A stretch of DNA of 64,000 nt from Terriglobia bacterium (lineage in GTDB: Bacteria > Acidobacteriota > Terriglobia > Terriglobales > Acidobacteriaceae): the NCBI GenBank assembly GCA_020073465.1, contig JAIQFC010000005.1, forward strand, positions 62,001 through 126,000. Direction: 5' to 3'. Each line of letters begins with the position of its first letter. Within the stretch, counting starts at the first letter, position 1. Both the position numbers and the translations under genes were made by a program. Positions 59,994-64,000 of the stretch are shown piece after piece. Below the pieces are notes generated by a model. That model saw only the letters and a program-made list of their open reading frames with translations, did no database searches and was not told the origin of the DNA.

Positions 59994-61805
59994 GTGAAAA
60001 TTTTACGATTCATTCTCGCTGCCTGCGCAAGTGTGGTGCTGATCTCGCCTTCGCTCACCGCCCAGGCCACACCAACTGCTGGACGATCCACAAAACAGTC
60101 GTCAACCCTCAACGGATACCAGCCCCGGTGGTGGAAGGAAGCGGTGGTCTATCAGGTCTATCCCCGTTCGTTCAAGGATTCCAACGGCGATGGCATCGGC
60201 GACTTGAAAGGCATCACTTCCAAACTCGATTACCTTCAGGGCCTCGGTGTCAACGTAGTCTGGCTGAGCCCGCACTACGATTCTCCCAACGCCGACAACG
60301 GATACGATATCCGCGACTACCGCAAAGTCATGACCGAGTTCGGCACCATGGCCGACTTCGACGAACTCCTGAAAGGCATAAAGCAGCGCCACATGAGGAT
60401 GGTTCTCGACCTTGTGGTAAATCACACCAGCGACGAACACGCCTGGTTCGTGGAGAGCCGCAAGTCCAAAGACAATCCCTACCGCAATTACTACATCTGG
60501 CGCCCCGCAAAGAATGGCAAGGAGCCCAACAATTGGACTTCTTTCTTCTCCGGTTCAGCATGGAAGCTCGATCCCGCGACCGGCGAATACTATCTCCACC
60601 TCTTTGCCGAAAAGCAGCCCGACCTCAACTGGGACAATCCCAAAGTGCGTCATGAAGTCTACGACCTGATGAAGTTCTGGCTCGACAAGGGCGTCGACGG
60701 CTTCCGTATGGACGTCATTCCCTTTGTCTCCAAAGATCAGACCTTCCCGGATTTCCCTGCAAACTTTGACGGACGCGCCGAACACATCTACGCCTCGGGC
60801 CCGCACATGCATGAGTATCTGCAGGAGATGAATCGCGAGGTCCTGTCAAAGTACGACGTCATGACGGTGGGCGAGGCCTTCGGCATCACCCTCCAGCAAA
60901 CGCCGTTCCTCGTCGATGAGCGGCGTCACGAACTGAACATGATTTTCAACTTCGACGCCGTCCGGCTCGACCAGCAGAACGGCATATGGCGGGATTGGAC
61001 CCTGCCCGAACTGAAGGCCATCTATACCCAGCAGGATCGCAGCCTCGACGCACATAGCTGGAACACGGTTTTTCTCTCCAACCACGACAATTTGCGCATG
61101 GTCTCCGCCTTCGGCGATGACTCTGCCGCGTATCGCGTGCCCTCAGCCAAACTGCTCGCGACCATGCTCTTCACTTTGAAAGGCACGCCCTTCGTCTATC
61201 AGGGCGACGAATTGGGAATGACCGACTATCCCTTCAAGGGCATCGAAGATTTCGACGACATCGCCGTGAAGAATGCGTGGAAAGAATATGTCCTCACCCA
61301 GCGAGTGAGCGCCGAGTACTTCCTCGCGAACATGCGCAAGACCGGTCGCGACAATGCCAGAACCCCCATGCAGTGGGACAACTCATTGAATGGAGGCTTC
61401 ACCACCGCTGCGAAACCCTGGCTCGCCGTGAATCCCAACTACTCCGAAATCAACGCCAGGCAGGTGATCGGCGACCCCAACTCGATCTACCACTACTACC
61501 AGCGCATGGCGGATCTCCGCAGGAAAACGCCGGCCCTGGTCTACGGCGACTACAAGGACCTCGACCCGGCAAATCCGAAGATCTTCGCCTACACCAGGAC
61601 TCTCGGCAAAGATGCCTACCTCATCGTCCTGAACTTCTCCAAGGATGCAATCTCTTACTCAATTCCGGGAGGCTTGAAGGCGGGCCGCCTGGAGGCTTCG
61701 AACTTAGGCGAATCGGAAGGGACCACCACTACGCTGCACCTGAAGCCCTGGGACGCCAGAGTTTACAGAATGGCGGTCCCTTCCTCCGGGACTGATATCA
61801 ACTGA
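59994..61805 (+). CDS. GH13 alpha-glucosidase
   Basis: 603 residues from GTG 59994, which starts a good signal peptide (ILRFILAACASVVLISPSLTAQ) and has GGAG upstream. The upstream open frame covers repeat DNA. GH13 regions: DLVVNHTSDEH (I), GFRMDVIPF (II, nucleophile Asp), MTVGEAFG (III, acid/base Glu) and FLSNHDNLRM (IV, stabilising Asp). WWKEAVVYQVYPRSFKDSNGDGIGDL is the oligo-1,6-glucosidase/alpha-glucosidase N-terminus. Exported or periplasmic. Ends 36 bp before selC, which is on the other strand. Confidence 0.92.
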   Translation: MKILRFILAACASVVLISPSLTAQATPTAGRSTKQSSTLNGYQPRWWKEAVVYQVYPRSFKDSNGDGIGDLKGITSKLDYLQGLGVNVVWLSPHYDSPNADNGYDIRDYRKVMTEFGTMADFDELLKGIKQRHMRMVLDLVVNHTSDEHAWFVESRKSKDNPYRNYYIWRPAKNGKEPNNWTSFFSGSAWKLDPATGEYYLHLFAEKQPDLNWDNPKVRHEVYDLMKFWLDKGVDGFRMDVIPFVSKDQTFPDFPANFDGRAEHIYASGPHMHEYLQEMNREVLSKYDVMTVGEAFGITLQQTPFLVDERRHELNMIFNFDAVRLDQQNGIWRDWTLPELKAIYTQQDRSLDAHSWNTVFLSNHDNLRMVSAFGDDSAAYRVPSAKLLATMLFTLKGTPFVYQGDELGMTDYPFKGIEDFDDIAVKNAWKEYVLTQRVSAEYFLANMRKTGRDNARTPMQWDNSLNGGFTTAAKPWLAVNPNYSEINARQVIGDPNSIYHYYQRMADLRRKTPALVYGDYKDLDPANPKIFAYTRTLGKDAYLIVLNFSKDAISYSIPGGLKAGRLEASNLGESEGTTTTLHLKPWDARVYRMAVPSSGTDIN

Positions 61806-61841
61806 CTCTACGGTCCGGCATTTCGCAACACTCACAGAAAA

Positions 61842-61939
61842 TGGCGGAAGCGAGTGGGGGTCGAACCCACCGGTGACGGGGTGACCCGCCGCCCGCCGGT
61901 TTTGAAGACCGGGACGATCACCGGACCGCATGCGCTTCC
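61842..61939 (-). tRNA. selC: Selenocysteine tRNA, tRNA-Sec(UCA)
   Basis: 98 nt on the minus strand with CCA encoded. The 5' acceptor GGAAGCG pairs with CGCTTCC. The anticodon stem-loop is CCGGTCTTCAAAACCGG with anticodon TCA, matching UGA. The long variable arm is GC-rich (GGCGGGCGGCGGGTCACCCC region), and the T arm is GTGGG-TTCGACC-CCCAC. The size, extended arms and TCA anticodon are diagnostic. The 8th acceptor pair is mismatched in my reading. It implies selenocysteine insertion in the organism. Confidence 0.95.
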
Positions 61940-62002
61940 GTGACTCATGGTAGCTGGAGTGGCCGTGGGCTGGCTAGCTGGGGCAGTCCCAGCAAAATGG
62001 AG

Positions 62003-62024
62003 AAATGTTCCGACAGGAACATTT
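62003..62024. promoter_or_regulatory. Perfect inverted repeat AAATGTTC-N6-GAACATTT
   Basis: AAATGTTC (62003-62010) and GAACATTT (62017-62024) form a perfect 8-bp inverted repeat over six bases, upstream of brnA and of the selC 5' end. It could be an operator or an RNA hairpin. The half-sites face the other way from a LexA box. Confidence 0.45.
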
Positions 62025-62040
62025 TGTACTGGCTGAAAAG

Positions 62041-62064
62041 TATGTACAGAAATATACATATAAT
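62041..62064 (+). promoter_or_regulatory. brnA promoter -10 and operator dyad
   Basis: TATGTA (62041-62046) and TACATA (62055-62060) form a dyad that runs into TATAAT (62059-62064). The -10 ends only four bases before the ATG at 62069, so the transcript would be leaderless or nearly so. No -35 box was found at the proper distance. BrnA antitoxins repress their own promoters, in keeping with the dyad. Confidence 0.55.
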
Positions 62065-62068
62065 CTAA

Positions 62069-62347
62069 ATGAAACATAAGGCAACAATTACGGCGGCTGC
62101 AGCGGGACGACGAAAACCTAAGCGGCAAAGAATCAGCCTGAGTGCCTCGGGGGAGGAACCGAAGCGGGCGCATCCGACGATGGAGGAAATTCTCGGGCTA
62201 TACAAGCCGCGCAAGAAACCGGTCACGCTGCGGCTGGACGCGGACGTGCTCGACTGGTTCAAGAAACCGGGGCACGGTTATCAGACGCGCATCAATCGGG
62301 CGCTGCGCAAGGTGATGAGGGAAGAAAAGAAAGAGCTGGGCGAGTGA
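62069..62347 (+). CDS. BrnA-family antitoxin (orphan)
   Basis: 92 residues. The C-terminal half is the BrnA signature: KPVTLRLDADVLDWFKKPGHGYQTRINRALRKVM, a ribbon-helix-helix DNA-binding module that pairs with the BrnT RNase toxin. The N-terminal part is Lys/Arg-rich. brnT normally lies upstream and overlaps, but the 129 bp between selC and this gene cannot hold it. It has no ribosome site and a -10 element directly before the ATG. It is likely to be a remnant or a solitary regulator. Confidence 0.8.
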   Translation: MKHKATITAAAAGRRKPKRQRISLSASGEEPKRAHPTMEEILGLYKPRKKPVTLRLDADVLDWFKKPGHGYQTRINRALRKVMREEKKELGE

Positions 62348-62355
62348 GGAAGAGT

Positions 62356-62388
62356 CCCCACTTCTCGCAAAAGACGCGAGAAATGGGG
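62356..62388. repeat. Imperfect palindrome downstream of brnA
   Basis: CCCCA plus TTCTCGC (62356-62368) and GCGAGAA plus GGGG (62376-62388) form an imperfect stem over AAAAGAC. It could end brnA transcription, though there is no long T-run. Confidence 0.5.
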
Positions 62389-62422
62389 CACCCGGCAACA
62401 GCAAGTTGCCGACCTGAAAAAG

Positions 62423-62677
62423 TTGGCAGACGATGAGCAACAGCAAATCAAGAAACTCACTGACCAAATACAAGCCGATAGCGCTGCTGCAATTCAGGCA
62501 AAGGCCGACGATGCCGCAGCCACTCTTCAAGCGAAGAATGCCGCTCACACCGCTGGCCTGAAGAGTGGGATTGCGATTGGTGTTGTTGGAGCGTTGGTGT
62601 TGCTCGGGTTGATCTTTGGTATCAAGAAACTGACGCAGAGATTCTCGGTAGTAAAGAAACCACAGGTTCCTGCATAG
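62423..62677 (+). CDS. Small coiled-coil membrane protein, possibly truncated
   Basis: 84 residues from TTG 62423. A Gln/Ala/Asp-rich helix (QQIKKLTDQIQADSAAAIQAKADDAA) precedes one membrane segment (GIAIGVVGALVLLGLIFGI) and a basic tail. The coil pattern continues upstream of the TTG to about 62390 without a start codon, so the 5' end may be lost. No ribosome site. Family not recognised. Confidence 0.4.
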   Translation: MADDEQQQIKKLTDQIQADSAAAIQAKADDAAATLQAKNAAHTAGLKSGIAIGVVGALVLLGLIFGIKKLTQRFSVVKKPQVPA

Positions 62678-63008
62678 AAGTTGTACTTCAACCACACTCG
62701 GGTTGACCTGAATCTCACCCGGTCATCCGCGTTCATGCAGCGGCTTCCTATGCGCCGCGTTGGACCTTGCCGCGAGGCCGTGGACCAGACTGTGATCCAC
62801 AGACCCAAGGGCCGCATCCCAACTCAAACCGAGCCAATTCCCTTGACGCCGTGTTGAAGGCCGGTGGCCTTGGACCGGACTGCGCGGTGCTGTGAGTGTG
62901 CCTCGGTCTAACACTTCTCAGCAGTCTGAGTGTATCCAAGATCACAGACTGCGCCGTTTGCTCGACGATAGGATACCAACTTTGGAGAGTGAAATCAGGA
63001 GAGACAAA
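62678..63008. other. Gap without a supported gene
   Basis: I see no gene here. A minus-strand frame (62748-63128) runs antisense to the next gene and has no family features. An AGGAG ribosome site for the next gene is at 62997-63001. Confidence 0.5.
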
Positions 63009-63185
63009 ATGGGCAATGTGATAACCATTCAAGGAATGTGTGCAGGACAACCTTGCAAGCACGGCCCCGGCAATCAGATCATAATGCGCGAAGACGAAGT
63101 GGTCACAGTTGACGGCAAAACATATCACAAGGGTTGCGAACCAACAGAGAAGGAGCGTGAAGCAAGGAGAAACTCATACACATAA
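63009..63185 (+). CDS. 58-aa Cys-containing protein, unknown
   Basis: 58 residues from ATG 63009, with AGGAG about ten bases upstream; a longer frame from 62892 is less likely. GMCAGQPCKHGPGNQII and YHKGCEP give a C-x4-C-x-H...H-x2-C pattern that could bind a metal. Basic/acidic C-terminal tail. Family not recognised. Lower GC than the rest of the window. Confidence 0.55.
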   Translation: MGNVITIQGMCAGQPCKHGPGNQIIMREDEVVTVDGKTYHKGCEPTEKEREARRNSYT

Positions 63186-63205
63186 GGCCATTCACTTCTC
63201 ACCCA

Positions 63206-63415
63206 ATGAAAACCTTCGCAAAAACGGTGATTACAGTCCTAGTCAGCGGAATTATCGCCCCACTGTTCATTTTCACTGTTTTGAAGGGCGCCAATGATGC
63301 TTTCTTTGAACCGCCGATTCATGTGTCCGACAGGACTTTCCTCATCAGCTATGCTGTATTGGGCTTAGGAACAATGATCTGGGCAGTGTACTACCTGATG
63401 AGGAATCGAAACTGA
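63206..63415 (+). CDS. 69-aa two-TM protein, unknown
   Basis: 69 residues with two membrane segments, VITVLVSGIIAPLFIFTVL and FLISYAVLGLGTMIWAVYY, joined by a short loop. It begins 20 bp past the preceding small gene on the same strand. No clear ribosome site, no family recognised. Small TM proteins like this are common in mobile or accessory regions. Confidence 0.5.
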   Translation: MKTFAKTVITVLVSGIIAPLFIFTVLKGANDAFFEPPIHVSDRTFLISYAVLGLGTMIWAVYYLMRNRN

Positions 63416-63470
63416 CCCAGTACCGGAGTGCGTTTCTTCTCTTCCTCTGCGAGATAATCAACGATGGGTG

Positions 63471-63740
63471 TCATTGTGTTCCTTTCAAGCGTAGGTTGCC
63501 CACTGCGATGCACATGTAGAGCATGTTGACTGCTGTCTTCTTCATATTGGTTAAGCAGAGCCAGTCCTGAGCCAACCCCGGCTTGCTCCATAACTCTTTC
63601 TCAGCCGTGGCGATTTCCTCATCTGTTGCTGCTAGCTCATTGAAGTGTTCCTGAATCATCTCCCCGATTTGTCTTTCACGTCTTGCCCGTCTCGAAACTT
63701 CCTCAGGCACACCCGACGGATCACCGATAAACTTAACCAT
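63471..63740 (-). CDS. 89-aa protein, unknown
   Basis: 89 residues with a strong GGAGG ribosome site six bases before ATG 63740. Acidic helical middle (IGEMIQEHFNELAATDEEIATAEKELW) and a C-terminal hydrophobic stretch with NMKKTAVNMLYMCIAVGNL. It is convergent with the 69-aa gene. Family not recognised. Base composition is lower in GC than the genes to the left. Confidence 0.6.
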   Translation of the reverse strand: MVKFIGDPSGVPEEVSRRARRERQIGEMIQEHFNELAATDEEIATAEKELWSKPGLAQDWLCLTNMKKTAVNMLYMCIAVGNLRLKGTQ

Positions 63741-64000
63741 TGACCACCTCCACTCTCAGACTAGCAACCACGCGGCAGGCGCGGAAGGCACCTCTGTGGA
63801 GTTGCAGGCGCACGATGGTGGAGCGAACAGAAGGCTTACCAAATTTCAACCAACCTCGAATCCCTTGCATGTTGAAAAGTTACTGCCACTTAACTGCCAG
63901 TTCTCTCCCGAATTGCTCCAAAACTGCCAGTTTCGACCCGCTCGGACCCGCGTAAACCGCTGATTCCAGACACACCGGCTTTTCCGCCTTCGATTTGAAG

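Noticed and set aside
62003-62024. LexA/SOS box
   Set aside because: Half-sites are in the reverse order (GTTC-N6-GAAC) of the GAAC-N4-GTTC type, and spacing differs.
61940-63415. Selenoprotein gene near selC
   Set aside because: No in-frame UGA joining two conserved halves was seen; the small genes end in UAG, UAA or UGA without homologous continuation.

Overview
The window is a stretch of high-GC bacterial chromosome, with about 50 genes on both strands and short intergenic gaps. Gene content and style point to an Acidobacteriota of the Koribacter/Sulfotelmatobacter type: DinB-like proteins, an RND lipoprotein pump, GH39 and GH13 enzymes, MJ1255-type glycosyltransferase, BrnA antitoxin, and many palindromic and short-period intergenic repeats. 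This assignment is inference; no rRNA is present to fix it.

Layout. 0-10 kb: a TPR-GAF protein with a ruined GGDEF domain, a frame-broken small membrane protein, an amino-acid permease, a frame-broken M48 protease, a MerR regulator coupled to a His-rich CpxP-like protein, and a stand-alone Clp-type AAA+ ATPase. 10-22 kb: a DUF4015-type putative glycosidase, two DinB-like proteins, branched-chain aminotransferase, PilT, an exported VOC protein, Cdd1-like/PadR pair, RecX followed by a 45-aa RyR-domain fragment, a Lys/Thr/Ala-rich exported protein, and AlaRS. 22-36 kb: Rieske oxygenase, MFS transporter, an Hfq-like protein with a long N-terminal tail, a secreted lipoprotein, dCTP deaminase, HU, a membrane M50 protease, an APC transporter, PriA, family-4 uracil-DNA glycosylase and MoaA. 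36-48 kb: DJ-1/PfpI protein, SGNH hydrolase, ETF-QO with EtfA and EtfB, and divergently a corrinoid protein with an MttB-family methyltransferase, then threonine aldolase. 47-62 kb: RND pump (lipoprotein adaptor and permease), metallophosphoesterase, SET-domain methyltransferase, glycosyltransferase, a two-subunit molybdenum hydroxylase, GH39 and GH13 enzymes. 62-64 kb: selenocysteine tRNA (selC), then a lower-GC stretch with an orphan BrnA antitoxin and small ORFans.

Functional links. ETF-QO/EtfA/EtfB form one electron-transfer unit to quinone. It faces a two-gene corrinoid methyltransferase operon, suggesting methylamine or betaine-type demethylation next to a flavin electron sink. MoaA makes molybdopterin precursor, which the hydroxylase at 55-58 kb would use. 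selC shows that the organism has at least part of a selenocysteine system.

The most unusual signal is not a gene. At thirteen intergenic loci short degenerate units are repeated in exact register, with a unit length of 7, 8, 9 or 10 bp that is fixed per locus. At six loci two inverted arms of the same period face each other across 19-152 bp. A second, separate class of palindromes (GGACAGCC.., GGCGGACA.. and GGCACGGC-type hairpins) is also dispersed, and one double hairpin sits in frame inside moaA.
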